A stretch of 64,000 bases of DNA from Nitrospira sp. (GCA_005116815.1 SWDR01000022.1:149791-213790); one strand, 5' to 3'; numbered from the stretch's first letter, positions 8,510 through 17,707 are shown. Numbers and translations: made by a program. Notes: a model not told the origin generated them from the letters alone.

Positions 8510-8532
8510 AACAATCCGCCAGTTGAGCTTGT

Positions 8533-8598
8533 TCGTTTGGTCTATCTGGTTTATTTGGTTAGTTTCGTCCTACCAAACAAACGAGAGAGACCAGATGA
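8533..8598. terminator. imperfect hairpin between convergent genes
   Basis: The left arm 8533-8559 and right arm 8572-8598 pair at about 22 of 27 positions. The arms are low-complexity, made of TTTGGT/CTGGTT-like units. Sited between two convergent stops (8509 and 8612), it probably serves as a bidirectional terminator. There is no classic U-tract. Confidence 0.6.
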
Positions 8599-8611
8599 AT
8601 CAGACAGTCTC

Positions 8612-8932
8612 CTACTTGAAGTTCTCCGGCAACGCCACCTGCACGTGATCTCCCTCGATTCGGATGTGACAGCAGGCGACGGTAATGTTCGGATTCTCGG
8701 GCCTTGCTCCAGTCTGTACGTCGAATTTCCATCCATGCCAGGGGCATTCGACGATGTGGCCCTTCAGATGTCCTTCTCCCAATGGCCCTCCCGCATGCGG
8801 GCAGGTGTTGTCGACGGCATAGAAGGATCCGTCGACATTGAAGAGCGCAATCCAGATCCCTTGGACTTCGACGGTCCGTCCGGTCCCCGGAGGAATCTCC
8901 TCCACTCTCGCAACGGTGACAAATTCAGGCAT
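8612..8932 (-). CDS. Rieske 2Fe-2S ferredoxin (NirD/BphF-like), 106 aa
   Basis: Contains both Rieske cluster boxes: CPHAGGPLGEG (C-x-H) and CPWHGWKFD (C-x2-H) with normal spacing. This is a soluble single-domain Rieske protein of the type that serves as the small subunit of nitrite reductase or the ferredoxin of a dioxygenase. The ATG at 8932 gives the family length; the open frame upstream to 8995 has no homology. No oxygenase or reductase subunit is adjacent, so its partner is unknown. Confidence 0.9.
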   Translation of the reverse strand: MPEFVTVARVEEIPPGTGRTVEVQGIWIALFNVDGSFYAVDNTCPHAGGPLGEGHLKGHIVECPWHGWKFDVQTGARPENPNITVACCHIRIEGDHVQVALPENFK

Positions 8933-9101
8933 GGTGCTGATCTTCCCTGTTGGAGGTCTGGTCGATGAGACGGGTCTGTATCCGAGACCCGTCATTGACT
9001 TGATTTCGACTGAGGCTTATGGCATAGACAAAGGTACGCGTCCTAAGACTAAACCAGCGCCTTCTCACAGAAGGAGCCCCGGTTGGGAATGAGGTTGCTG
9101 C

Positions 9102-9647
9102 ATGGAAATGACTCTCCTGCTCAACGCGACGTACGAGCCTCTGCGGGTGGTCCATTGGCAAAAAGCCATTGCGCTCCTCTGGCAGGGCAAAGTTGAAGTC
9201 CTCGAGGTCTACGACCGAGAGGTGCACGCGGTGTCGATCTCCTTCAAGCTTCCCTCCGTTATGCGGCTCCTCAAGCTGGTTCGCCTCAAGGACGTTCACC
9301 GGGCCGTGAAATTTTCCCGCATCAATATTTTCACCCGCGATAGTTATGCCTGCCAATATTGTCGGTTCAAGTTCAGAACCGAGGAACTGACGTTCGATCA
9401 TGTCGTCCCCATCGCCAAGGGTGGGAGAAAGACCTGGGAGAATATCGTCACGGCCTGTTGGCGTTGCAACAATAAAAAAAGCGGTCGTACGCCCGATGAA
9501 GCCGGCATGAAGCTGATGAAGAAGCCGGTCAAACCACGTTGGAACCCGGTTGTGACGATTACCATCGGAATTCGGAATACGCCAGAAAGCTGGCGCGACT
9601 ATCTCTATTGGAATATGGAGTTGGACGCCGACCCCGCCGAAACGTAA
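9102..9647 (+). CDS. HNH endonuclease family protein, 181 aa
   Basis: The C-terminal half has the HNH nuclease fold: CQYCRFKFRTEELTFDHVVP (zinc Cys pair, then DH), KGGRKTWENIV (N) and CWRCNNKKSGRTPDEAG (second Cys pair and H/N region). The N-terminal ~75 residues (LLNATYEPLRVVHWQKAI) are typical of a widespread chromosomal HNH family of unknown role, not of homing or phage enzymes. A GAGG site lies 8 nt before the ATG. It is divergent from the Rieske gene, with 169 bp between. Confidence 0.88.
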   Translation: MEMTLLLNATYEPLRVVHWQKAIALLWQGKVEVLEVYDREVHAVSISFKLPSVMRLLKLVRLKDVHRAVKFSRINIFTRDSYACQYCRFKFRTEELTFDHVVPIAKGGRKTWENIVTACWRCNNKKSGRTPDEAGMKLMKKPVKPRWNPVVTITIGIRNTPESWRDYLYWNMELDADPAET

Positions 9648-9650
9648 ATA

Positions 9651-9750
9651 CAGTGCTGAGTGTTAAGTTCTGAGTGCTGAGGGGGCCCGATCTTCGCACT
9701 CAGGACTCAGGACTCAGGACTCAGGACTCAGGACTCAGGACTCAGGACTC
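9651..9750 (+). repeat. heptamer array ACTCAGG (7.6 copies) with inverted partner
   Basis: Positions 9698-9750 are ACTCAGG repeated seven times plus ACTC, without a mismatch. Upstream, 9651-9680 has the complementary CTGAGTG/TTAAGTT-like heptamers, so the RNA can fold back. It lies between convergent genes (HNH and the CcmI-like gene). Perfect tandem identity suggests recent slippage expansion. Confidence 0.9.
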
Positions 9751-9755
9751 CCCAT

Positions 9756-10208
9756 TCACTGTTTCACCGTATCTAATATAATCTCGAAATCCCGTCCGCC
9801 CGGTAACGTCGGATTTTTCGCGTAGCGGCCTTCGATGTCGCCTGGCTGAGCCGGGCCTGCCTGTCCATCTCGGTCCAATCGGGCCATCACATCCAGCATT
9901 CCGCGTAATTCTGATCCCTGCACCATCACATCGGCGTTGGTGAGCTCGAATGCCACGGGGAATTGCGGGTGCTCGATTCGTGTGGCTGCGACGGGACGAG
10001 GGCTGCCAGGTCGTTTGACCATGACAAAGAGGACATCTGTCGGACGGACTTGATCGGCCAAGGCCGGCGCGATGATGACACGACCGGCCACTAGGGCTTC
10101 GCCGGTTGCCGGGTCGCAGCTATGGGCCAGGCCCAGCCAGGCTGCGATCGCGGCGAGGCCGATAATGCTACCGGCCAGTCCAAGTGTGCGTGCGGTATAG
10201 GCGGCCAT
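9756..10208 (-). CDS. membrane-anchored CcmI/CycH C-terminal-like protein, 150 aa
   Basis: After a short N-terminus there is a membrane segment or signal anchor near residues 9-30, then a periplasmic domain. The order GRVIIAPALADQVRPTDVLFV, KRPGSPRPVAATR and DRDGQAGPAQPGDIEGR is that of the C-terminal domain of the cytochrome c maturation protein CcmI/CycH, where it helps apocytochrome handling. The TPR part of CcmI is missing and no ccm genes are nearby. The ATG at 10208 has AAGGAA nine bases upstream. Confidence 0.65.
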   Translation of the reverse strand: MAAYTARTLGLAGSIIGLAAIAAWLGLAHSCDPATGEALVAGRVIIAPALADQVRPTDVLFVMVKRPGSPRPVAATRIEHPQFPVAFELTNADVMVQGSELRGMLDVMARLDRDGQAGPAQPGDIEGRYAKNPTLPGGRDFEIILDTVKQ

Positions 10209-10285
10209 GGGCACGGTTCCTTTGCAAAGGTGTAGGGCAAACCGGCGCATTATAGCGGGGGCCGGTAGAAAAGGGGAAGGCACGG

Positions 10286-10315
10286 TTTACGCTGCAAAAC
10301 AGGGTGTTGTATGAT
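10286..10315 (+). promoter_or_regulatory. possible sigma70 promoter for precorrin-2 dehydrogenase gene
   Basis: TTTACG (10286-10291), an 18-bp spacer and TATGAT (10310-10315) lie about 30 bp before the ATG at 10347. The -35 box is weak; the -10 box is good. Confidence 0.4.
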
Positions 10316-10346
10316 ACGCCCCACTATTGAATTGGGAGGAACCACC

Positions 10347-11006
10347 ATGGCAGCAAATTCTGGCTTTCCGTTGTCTCTGGATGTGAAGGGTTACCCGGTG
10401 CTTGTGCTCGGGGGAGACGAGGAGGCCTCGGAAAAAACTCAACGGTTGTTGGAAGCAGGGGCGAAGGTGACCGTCGTGGCACCGTCGCTCAACGATACGC
10501 TCAAAGATTTGGCTGCGTCGGCGAAGGTGGTTCATCGTGGGCGCCATTTTCGCGACACCGATTTGGAAAGTGCGATTCTCGTGATGAATATGGTGCGGGG
10601 GGACAAGGATTTTTCCCGGGCGTTGTTCGCGAAGGCGCGGGAGAAGAAGTTCCTCTTGTGGTCGGTCGACCAGCCGGAATGCTCAACGGTGACGATGCCG
10701 GCGGTCGTGGCGTCCGGGCATCTCCGTGTCGCGATCAGCACGAGCGGAGTGGCTCCGGCTCTGTCCGGTTTCATGAAAGAAGACATGGAAAAGATCTTCG
10801 GCGAGGAGTTTGCCGCCTTTGTGGAATGGCTCGGCGAACTTCGGGAGAAGACCAAGGCGAACGAGCCGGAGTTCGAGAAACGCCGGGCCCTGTTGCGTGA
10901 GGCCTTGGACGGGTTTCGCGTATTAGGGAAGGTCCAGTATCCGAAGGTCTGGCTGGATGAACGGGCGAAGCTGGCGGTCGTGCCTGGGATCAAGGGCGAA
11001 GCGTAA
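10347..11006 (+). CDS. precorrin-2 dehydrogenase/sirohydrochlorin ferrochelatase-type protein, 219 aa
   Basis: The N-terminal Rossmann fold begins FPLSLDVKGYPVLVLGGDEEASEKTQRLLEAG-like, typed as the NAD-binding domain of CysG-N/Met8p. Later marks are WSVDQPECSTVTMPA and LRVAISTSGVAPALS, the substrate region of this family. It oxidises precorrin-2 to sirohydrochlorin on the path to sirohaem or haem d1. The GGGAGGA site at 10335-10341 sets the ATG at 10347. No uroporphyrinogen methyltransferase is fused. The C-terminal ~60 residues are Lys/Glu-rich and diverge from the family. Confidence 0.87.
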   Translation: MAANSGFPLSLDVKGYPVLVLGGDEEASEKTQRLLEAGAKVTVVAPSLNDTLKDLAASAKVVHRGRHFRDTDLESAILVMNMVRGDKDFSRALFAKAREKKFLLWSVDQPECSTVTMPAVVASGHLRVAISTSGVAPALSGFMKEDMEKIFGEEFAAFVEWLGELREKTKANEPEFEKRRALLREALDGFRVLGKVQYPKVWLDERAKLAVVPGIKGEA

Positions 11007-11070
11007 GGGAGTTACGGCGTACCGTGTGAGGTGTGAACGTAAAGGGTGATGCGGAGAAGAAGGAGTCGCA

Positions 11071-11379
11071 ATGGTCTTATTGGAATTCAGTATGTCTCCA
11101 TTGGGCAAGGGAGAAAGCGTTGGCAAATATGTGTCGCGCTCGCTCGATATTATCGATAAGAGCGGAGTGGACTACCGGTTGAATCCGATGGGGACGGTGC
11201 TCGAAGGGGAATGGGATGAGGTCTTTGCCGTCGTCAAGCAATGTTATGTGCGGATGAAGAAAGATTGCGGCCGTATTTCCTGCACGATCAAAGTCGACTA
11301 CCGGAAAGGCCCCAAGGGCCGGCTCACGAGCAAAGTTGCCAGTGTAGAACGACAACTTAAACGGAAAGTGAAAACGTAA
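11071..11379 (+). CDS. MTH1187/YkoF-like thiamine-binding protein, 102 aa
   Basis: Matches the small MTH1187 family of thiamine-binding proteins: MVLLEFSMSPLGKGESVGKY at the start, SGVDYRLNPMGTVLEG in the middle, and a basic C-terminus (QLKRKVKT). The fold is ferredoxin-like and oligomeric. It follows the precorrin-2 gene by 64 bp and may be transcribed with it, though the two roles are not obviously linked. The ATG has GAAGAAGGAGTCGCA upstream. Confidence 0.85.
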   Translation: MVLLEFSMSPLGKGESVGKYVSRSLDIIDKSGVDYRLNPMGTVLEGEWDEVFAVVKQCYVRMKKDCGRISCTIKVDYRKGPKGRLTSKVASVERQLKRKVKT

Positions 11380-11421
11380 CTCTCTGGCGCGGTACCACAG
11401 GCTGTATCTCTGTATCTTTCT

Positions 11422-11459
11422 CGTGACGGCCGGTATCTGAAGGGATACTTGCCGTCACG
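11422..11459. terminator. strong hairpin downstream of thiamine-binding gene
   Basis: CGTGACGGC pairs with GCCGTCACG, and an inner GGTATC/GGATAC pair extends the stem. There is no U-tract. It sits in the 308-bp gap 11380-11687, which otherwise holds only AT-richer sequence and a short TGGTGATTCACCA dyad (about 11660-11672) just before the next gene's ribosome-binding site. Confidence 0.6.
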
Positions 11460-11687
11460 ACGACTATCAAATAGTTTCCCATTTCCTGAACGCCGTTTTC
11501 ATTATCCCATCATTTTTACACGAAACCACGATTCTCGTTGGTCGTATCGTGCAGGTATGTACTTTGCGTTGTCCAACTGATAGTGCCTACGTAGTTTGTC
11601 AGTGCCTTGGGAGTATGAACTGGTTTATGCTGTAGGGTATTTTCATGCGGCAAATAGCATGGTGGTGATTCACCATAGGGTAGGGAG

Positions 11688-13307
11688 ATGTGGATGGGAA
11701 GGATCGCGCAGTTTCGGTGGACAATTCGAAATGGCTTATGGAGTCGGATCTTGGCGTTGAAGTTCAGCACCAATCGAGATTTAGATGTGACCAGATGTAT
11801 CAAGGACCCACGGAAGCTGGAGGCAGTTCCTGTCGCGCAATTGTTTCCCCGTATCGCAATTCAGCATGTATTGGTCGGTGAACGCACGCCCCTGGACGAA
11901 CAACATCCTGTAGTCCGGCACCGGATTCGTCGGTTCTTCTCGCGACTGTTCATGTTCCTGAATCGCCTCTTCCCTCCCACGGTAGAGGGACTTCCTCCCA
12001 TCGATGCGAATCCGCAAATGGCGTTGGCCCAGGCCTATACCGATCGACATCGACGGGCGGTCAGGAAAGCGGCGAAGCGGCATGGACAGCTTCCCAAGGA
12101 GGTGCTGGAGTTTCCGGTGCTTCCACAGGAACTGAAGGGGAGCCCTGATCTCGGGACCCTGGCGGTGCAAGGGCCTTTTGCCGGGTATATCAGGAAGGTG
12201 ATGAACCAGGACTCCTTTGAATGGGATCTCCGGCATTTGACCGAATATCATCCCAGGGCAGGGCTTTATCGGTTGGGCATGCGTGTTCAGTTTCAGTTGG
12301 ACCCCATGGGGAAGCGGCTGACTCCGACGAAGATCGAGTCCGCACTCGGGCTGTCCTATCCCAACGATGCGAACTGGGCCTTGGCAAGCCGCTTGGCGCT
12401 TTGTGCCCTCTCCACCCATACGAGCCTTATTCGCCACTGGAATTGGGTGCACCTGATCGGCGGTGAGACGCTGTCCATCGTGACACGCAATGTGCTCCCC
12501 ACCGATCATCCATTCTGTCGGCTGCTATGGCCCCATATCTTTGGCGCTCAGGCCAGCAACCGGCTCGGGATGGAGTCGCAGGTGGTTCCTGGAGGCGACT
12601 TCGAGTCGGTGTTCAGTTATGCACATGAGGAGATGTATCGGCTCATGGACGACAGCGTCGGAGGGTTTGATGCAAAGGCCTGGGATCCCCAAGGTTATGC
12701 CGCCAAGCGGGGCGTGTTGCATGCAGGATTCGACCAGCCAACCGAGGGGAATCTGGCCGCCTTGTTCGATGTCATGCTCCGGCATACGGCACGATATCTG
12801 GCTCTCTATTACGACAGCGATGCGGATGTCAGGGCGGATCGTGCCATGTGTGAGTGGGTGGATGCGCTGGACAAGGCCTTGTCGAACGGTCTGCCCGTGA
12901 CGTCTGGATCCCTGACTCTGGCTTCGTTGGCTCGATTAGCGGCCTGTTGCCTCTATCTTGGCACGGTGCAGCATGAACTGGTCGGGTCGTCGCTCTGGAA
13001 CTACCAGGTCTGGACGAATGTCATGCCGGTGCAAGTGGCTCGTGACGGGAGTCGTGAACCGGTGGATGTCTATCAGCGGTTATTGAACATGAATTTCATG
13101 TTGAGTACGCCGCGTGCCCCCTTGATGGCCGACCTCACGGCGGTGGTGTTGTCCGAGCCTGCCAATCCGGAACGCTCCGCACAGGCGGTTGCCGCATTCG
13201 CGGCGTTCAGACAGGAGCTGGAAGGGCTTCAGCGGGCGATGGAGGGTGAGCCGTGGATGCCGTGGAAGCTCTATCCCAAGAGCCTTGAAGTGAATATGAA
13301 TGCCTAG
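11688..13307 (+). CDS. lipoxygenase-like protein, 539 aa
   Basis: Lipoxygenases add O2 to polyunsaturated fatty acids with a non-haem iron. The diagnostic core is visible: HWNWVH (H-x4-H, iron ligands 1 and 2), then VTRNVLPTDHPFCRLLWPH, matching the family's R-x-L-x..HPxxxLLxPH signature. A third His ligand is in TVQHELVGSSLWNYQ, matching the HxxxN box. Two ligand positions differ: the box Asn is Gly, and the C-terminus ends NMNA instead of Ile. No signal peptide is seen. The ATG at 11688 follows TAGGGAG. Size fits bacterial lipoxygenases. A sensor kinase follows. Confidence 0.75.
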   Translation: MWMGRIAQFRWTIRNGLWSRILALKFSTNRDLDVTRCIKDPRKLEAVPVAQLFPRIAIQHVLVGERTPLDEQHPVVRHRIRRFFSRLFMFLNRLFPPTVEGLPPIDANPQMALAQAYTDRHRRAVRKAAKRHGQLPKEVLEFPVLPQELKGSPDLGTLAVQGPFAGYIRKVMNQDSFEWDLRHLTEYHPRAGLYRLGMRVQFQLDPMGKRLTPTKIESALGLSYPNDANWALASRLALCALSTHTSLIRHWNWVHLIGGETLSIVTRNVLPTDHPFCRLLWPHIFGAQASNRLGMESQVVPGGDFESVFSYAHEEMYRLMDDSVGGFDAKAWDPQGYAAKRGVLHAGFDQPTEGNLAALFDVMLRHTARYLALYYDSDADVRADRAMCEWVDALDKALSNGLPVTSGSLTLASLARLAACCLYLGTVQHELVGSSLWNYQVWTNVMPVQVARDGSREPVDVYQRLLNMNFMLSTPRAPLMADLTAVVLSEPANPERSAQAVAAFAAFRQELEGLQRAMEGEPWMPWKLYPKSLEVNMNA

Positions 13308-13333
13308 CAGATCGCACTGGACAGGATTTCTGA

Positions 13334-13350
13334 CCGCCTGACGGAGGCGG
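13334..13350 (+). terminator. short hairpin after the lipoxygenase-like gene
   Basis: CCGCCT-GACGG-AGGCGG followed by CTCTTTACT. It lies 27 bp after the stop and is a plausible weak terminator. The rest of 13308-13520 shows nothing clear. Confidence 0.5.
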
Positions 13351-13520
13351 CTCTTTACTCTCCACGAATTGCAAGGCACAATCCCCGCGTTTCTTCAGGG
13401 TGAGTATTCGTGTCTTATCTGTTTCGCTGGCCGCTCTATCATATCCCTGAGCGGCTGGCGTACGAGCGTGGCAGCTTCCTCACCGGTGTCCCGGATTTCT
13501 GATTGACGAAAGCATCTCTC

Positions 13521-16235
13521 ATGGCCGAAGAGCTTCTCCCTTCAACACAGACCATCCTCGAACGCCCCTACATGAAGTTTGTGCCATTTGGCGTCGACGA
13601 GCGGGGTGAACGCATCAAAGATGTGAGCGGGATGATCGTGCACGATAACGTGGAGTATTTGGAAGAGTGGGTGACGCGGACGAAAGGCGCGGATGCCGCA
13701 GTCCGAGCGATGGATGATTTGTGCCGATTGCTCAATGACCGGATACGAGATCCTTCCTATCATGTCACCCTCGACCAGTTGAAGAATGTCTGGAACAGCT
13801 ACTCCTATGAGTTTACGTCCTACCTGCGTGAGTTTTGCCGGGAACAGTCGAGAGATCCTGACTTTTACATGAACGTGGGTCGAGAGAAGCATATCTCCCC
13901 GTTGATTCAGACGTTGGGACGTCCGTTCAGCCTGGCGCAAATCCATCGCATGTTTCCCTACTTCGCGCGGAAATATGCCAAGGATCTCGAGTATTCGGTG
14001 CTGGAGGTGACGGACACCTCCGCGGTGCTGAGAATGAACCTCACTGCGCGGGTCTTTGAGCAGTTCGGTCCCTATCGGAAGGCCTGCACCGCGCAAATTT
14101 GCGAATCGACGAAGGGGCGATTCGCGATGGTGCCGCCTCGCCTGCATCTCCTTCCTGAATCACGAGTGGTCGACCGAGCCTGTATTGTGAAGGGTGACGA
14201 CTACTGTGAATGGGAGGTCCGCTGGGAGCGTCAAGCCAGACGATACTCAGCCTGGCCTCTTTGGGGGATGGGCGCCGGTTTGGCTACAGCCGGGCTGATG
14301 CGCCTGGCCTACCCGTCGATGAGTCTCGGGGAAGTGATCCTGGCTGGTCTCATTCCGATATCCGTCGCCGGGATGCTCATCAACCGGCATCTTCGGCAGG
14401 AGAGCCAACAGCGGGAGGCGCTGATTCGTGAGCAGATCACGGTGGTGGAGTCGCGCCACGAAGAGTTGCGTGCCGCCTACTTGGAGCAGGAGCAGACGCG
14501 GGTCGAGTTGCGCCGGAAAGTCGCTCAGTTGACGGCCCTCCATCGAGCGGGATTACATTTCAACTCGACGCTCGATCGGGAGGCGCTGATGCAGAAAGTG
14601 CTGGAGACCCTGACCGGCGATCTCCCGTACGATCGGGTGATGGTCTCGTTTTATGACCCGATCAGACAGGTCGTCAAGGATGCGCGGGCATTCGGCGTCT
14701 CGCCAGAGATTCAGGCGTTTGTGCGTGCGCGAGAAATTCCCGTGACCGATCCCATGAGCCCGGAAGGCATTGTGCTCATCCAGGGCCAGCCTCTGTTGAT
14801 CGGGGATCTGCAAACCGTGTGGGACCGCATCCATCCATTGAATCAACAGTTGGCCCTGTTGACGCAGGCGAAGGCCTTGATCGCCGTCCCGTTGAAAACG
14901 AAAGATCGGATTCTTGGCAGTCTGACGGTGGATCGCATGCAGGAGCATAGTCTGACGCAGGACGATCTTGAGTTGATGATGACGGTCGCCAATCAAGTCG
15001 CCATTGCCTTGGACAACGCGGCCGCGTATGAGCAAATCGAAGAGTTGAACCTAGGCCTTGAAGTCAAAGTCCGTGAACGTACGGCCGAGTTGGAGCAGGC
15101 CGATCGCTTGCGGTCGCAATTCCTTTCGCACGTTTCGCATGAACTAAAGACGCCGCTGACCTCGATCAAGGGGTTCTTGCAGAATCTGTTGGATGGAGTG
15201 ACGGGGCCGCTGAATGAGAAGCAGCAACGCTACCTTTCGCGGATGTTGGACAATGCCGAGCGATTGATCCGCATGATTGAGGACTTGTTAGATCGCACCA
15301 GGATTCAGTCCGGGAGGTTGGATCTCGTGCCGAGCGAGATCGACATGGGGCATTGTGTCGGCGAGGCGGTCGAGCAGTTGCGCCTTTTGGCCCAGGCTAA
15401 ACGACAAACCCTGGATGTGGTGGTTCCTCCTGTCCCCCTGATGGTCTGGGCAGATCGGGATCGGCTGATTCAGATCGTGACAAATTTATTGCAGAATGCG
15501 GTGAAGTTTACTCCGGAGGGTGGCAGCATTCTGGTGACGGTGCGGCAGGAGAATCAGATGCTTGCCGGAGTTTCCGTGCGCGATACGGGACCTGGTATAT
15601 CCCCGGAATTTCTCGATCAAATTTTCGATCCATTCTTTCGCGTGAAGCAGGCCCGGAGCGGGACGAAAGGGTTGGGCTTGGGTTTGTCGATTGTGCGGAC
15701 GTTGGTGGAGTTACAGGGGGGGACGATCGTTGCGAAGAGTGAACCGGGGCAGGGTGCGGAGCTCTCGTTCACCATTCCGTTGCTCCCTGCTCCGGCCGCG
15801 CCGCTGGCCGGCACATCGGCGGAATCGCCGCGCATTTTGATTGTCGAGGATGATCCGGATATTCGGCAGCTCTTACAGGATCGTTTGCGAGCCAGAGGCT
15901 ATCGCGTCCACCTGGAAGTGGATGGAGTCCGAGCGTTGGAAGCCGTGCGGGCTGAGACATTCGAGGGCATGATCCTGGATATCGGCATCCCTTCTATGGA
16001 CGGGATGGATGTGCTGAGGCAGATTCGGCGATGGGATCAACAGATTCCCATTGTGATGGTGACGGCGTCAGGGTCCAAGGAATTGGCCATTCGCGCGATC
16101 GGTATGGGGGCGCAGGCTTATGTGCTGAAGCCGTTTGATATCGATGAACTCGAACGGATTGTCGATTGCTGGTTCAGATCGTCTGAGCAGAGGTCGCCAG
16201 AGTCTTCGGTGAGGCCGGTCGTGCCAGGAGAGTGA
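13521..16235 (+). CDS. hybrid sensor histidine kinase with GAF and receiver domains, 904 aa
   Basis: N-terminal ~235 residues form a sensor region ending [15 protein letters not shown], a pattern like V4R/haem-NO-type ligand domains. Two hydrophobic stretches follow (about 245-295), then a GAF domain (about 350-505) and a coiled linker. His[16 protein letters not shown] has the phospho-His near residue 540. The ATPase boxes are [23 protein letters not shown] and [12 protein letters not shown]-terminal receiver has [11 protein letters not shown] and its Asp near 820. I chose the ATG at 13521; a TTG at 13503 is possible. It lies between the lipoxygenase-like and FadL-like genes, so a lipid or oxylipin signal is an inference. 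Confidence 0.9.
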   Translation: MAEELLPSTQTILERPYMKFVPFGVDERGERIKDVSGMIVHDNVEYLEEWVTRTKGADAAVRAMDDLCRLLNDRIRDPSYHVTLDQLKNVWNSYSYEFTSYLREFCREQSRDPDFYMNVGREKHISPLIQTLGRPFSLAQIHRMFPYFARKYAKDLEYSVLEVTDTSAVLRMNLTARVFEQFGPYRKACTAQICESTKGRFAMVPPRLHLLPESRVVDRACIVKGDDYCEWEVRWERQARRYSAWPLWGMGAGLATAGLMRLAYPSMSLGEVILAGLIPISVAGMLINRHLRQESQQREALIREQITVVESRHEELRAAYLEQEQTRVELRRKVAQLTALHRAGLHFNSTLDREALMQKVLETLTGDLPYDRVMVSFYDPIRQVVKDARAFGVSPEIQAFVRAREIPVTDPMSPEGIVLIQGQPLLIGDLQTVWDRIHPLNQQLALLTQAKALIAVPLKTKDRILGSLTVDRMQEHSLTQDDLELMMTVANQVAIALDNAAAYEQIEELNLGLEVKVRERTAELEQADRLRSQFLSHVSHELKTPLTSIKGFLQNLLDGVTGPLNEKQQRYLSRMLDNAERLIRMIEDLLDRTRIQSGRLDLVPSEIDMGHCVGEAVEQLRLLAQAKRQTLDVVVPPVPLMVWADRDRLIQIVTNLLQNAVKFTPEGGSILVTVRQENQMLAGVSVRDTGPGISPEFLDQIFDPFFRVKQARSGTKGLGLGLSIVRTLVELQGGTIVAKSEPGQGAELSFTIPLLPAPAAPLAGTSAESPRILIVEDDPDIRQLLQDRLRARGYRVHLEVDGVRALEAVRAETFEGMILDIGIPSMDGMDVLRQIRRWDQQIPIVMVTASGSKELAIRAIGMGAQAYVLKPFDIDELERIVDCWFRSSEQRSPESSVRPVVPGE

Positions 16236-16251
16236 GAGAGGGAGGACGATA

Positions 16252-17679
16252 GTGAGAAGAGGATGGGGTTGCGGGTGGAACAGGTTAGGATCAGTGCGCT
16301 GGATGTGGGCATTCACGATGTTCTTGGTAGGGCTCTGTTGGGGTGGCCTGCCGTGGGAGGCCACGGCACAGGTGCCGCGCATTCAAGGCCAGGGAACCGC
16401 TGCGTCAGCGATGAGCAATGCCTATGCAGCCCAAGCTGATGACCCCTCGGCGGTGCACTACAACCCGGCTGGGATGACGCAACTTTCGGGCGTGCAAGTG
16501 ATGGCGGGGGCGCTGATCGCCGGTGGATCGACGAACTTTACCAGCCCGACAGGGGCGACTGCTCGTGGAGATCGGAATGGGAGCGCCGCCTGGCCTCCTC
16601 CCGGGCACACATTCATCACGGCGAACTTGAAGGATCTCGGGGTGACGGCTTTGGGCGATCTCACGGCCGGGATCGGTCTGACGGTGCCGTTCGGCTCGCT
16701 CACCCGCTGGCCGAACGATGGGCCGTTCAGGACCGCCACCACGTTCAACACGTTGCCGCTGTTGGATATCAAGCCGACTCTGGCCTACAAGGCGACGGAC
16801 AATCTCTCGCTTGGGCTGGGTGCGGATATCTATACGTTCAGCGGACTCGTCGGCGAAGGTCAGGTTGAAAAACAGTCGGTGTGGCCTGGGGGACTGGGGA
16901 TTCCAGCAGGGTCGAAGGTGGAGCTGTCCGGCAAAGACACCGCAGCCGGGTTCAATGCCAGTCTCTTGTATACGGCGTTACGCAATACCGACGGGAAGCC
17001 GGTGGCGAATATCGGCATTGTCTATCGCAGTCAGGCCACGCTTCATTTGAGTGGAGCCTTATTGGCGAATGGCGCCAAGGTTTCGGATGCCAAGGCGACG
17101 TTGGTCTTGCCGCAAGTGATCACCGGTGCCATTGCCCTCTGGCCGGTTCGTACGTCAGAACGGGAATGGAAGTTGGAGATGGACGTCGATTATGTGGGAT
17201 GGAAGTCTGTTCGAAATCTCGACGTGACCTTGGCGAACGGTGTGACGATCCCGCAGCCGCAGAATTGGAAGAGTACCTATGCGGTCATGCTTGGCACCGA
17301 ATATAAGTGGCTGGCGCTTGAATCGCTTCCAAACTGGGAGATGGCGCTGCGGGCCGGCTATACCAACCAACAACAGCAGATGCCTGATTTGACCTACGAT
17401 CCCGGGATTCCTTCTTCGGACCTCCACATGTTTTTCGACAGCCTCTGCACGTTCATGTCGTCTGGCCCGGTCGTGGTGCTGGTGCTGCAGGGCGACAATG
17501 CGATCAAGAAGAATCGTGACCTGATGGGTGCGACCGATCCGGCCAAGGCTGAAGCGGGCACGATTCGCAAGGCGCATGGCGCGAACATCGAGTTCAACGC
17601 GGTGCATGGATCCGATTCGCCGGAGACGGCGAAGTTTGAGGTGTCGTATTTCTTTCCAGAAACAGACCTCGTCAAATAA
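16252..17679 (+). CDS. chimera: FadL/OmpP1-type porin (res. 1-392) fused to NDK C-terminus (res. ~393-475)
   Basis: Residues 1-40 are a signal peptide. [20 protein letters not shown] and [11 protein letters not shown] are the FadL N-terminal hatch, followed by barrel-like strands up to about [12 protein letters not shown]. From M393 the sequence becomes nucleoside diphosphate kinase: [40 protein letters not shown] and [10 protein letters not shown] with the catalytic His near 452. It matches NDK from about residue 59 to the end, so the NDK N-terminus with Lys12 is gone, and the last FadL strands are probably gone too. The frame is continuous. An in-frame deletion between neighbouring fadL and ndk genes, or an assembly join, would explain it. 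Confidence 0.85.
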   Translation: MRRGWGCGWNRLGSVRWMWAFTMFLVGLCWGGLPWEATAQVPRIQGQGTAASAMSNAYAAQADDPSAVHYNPAGMTQLSGVQVMAGALIAGGSTNFTSPTGATARGDRNGSAAWPPPGHTFITANLKDLGVTALGDLTAGIGLTVPFGSLTRWPNDGPFRTATTFNTLPLLDIKPTLAYKATDNLSLGLGADIYTFSGLVGEGQVEKQSVWPGGLGIPAGSKVELSGKDTAAGFNASLLYTALRNTDGKPVANIGIVYRSQATLHLSGALLANGAKVSDAKATLVLPQVITGAIALWPVRTSEREWKLEMDVDYVGWKSVRNLDVTLANGVTIPQPQNWKSTYAVMLGTEYKWLALESLPNWEMALRAGYTNQQQQMPDLTYDPGIPSSDLHMFFDSLCTFMSSGPVVVLVLQGDNAIKKNRDLMGATDPAKAEAGTIRKAHGANIEFNAVHGSDSPETAKFEVSYFFPETDLVK

Positions 17680-17681
17680 GG

Positions 17682-17699
17682 ACGCCTGTTGGCAGGCGT
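17682..17699 (+). terminator. short hairpin after the FadL-NDK chimera
   Basis: ACGCCTG-TTGG-CAGGCGT, a perfect 7-bp stem, lies 2 bp after the stop and 8 bp before the next GTG start. With no U-tract, it may reduce translation or transcription of the lipoprotein gene instead of ending it. Confidence 0.5.
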
Positions 17700-17707
17700 G
17701 AACGGCT

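Noticed and set aside
9102-9647. HNH protein as a mobile intron or phage nuclease
   Set aside because: It belongs to a common chromosomal HNH family, with no intron, terminase or phage gene around it.
9698-9750. Possible CRISPR array at the ACTCAGG tandem repeat
   Set aside because: Seven-base units are contiguous with no spacers, and no cas genes are present.
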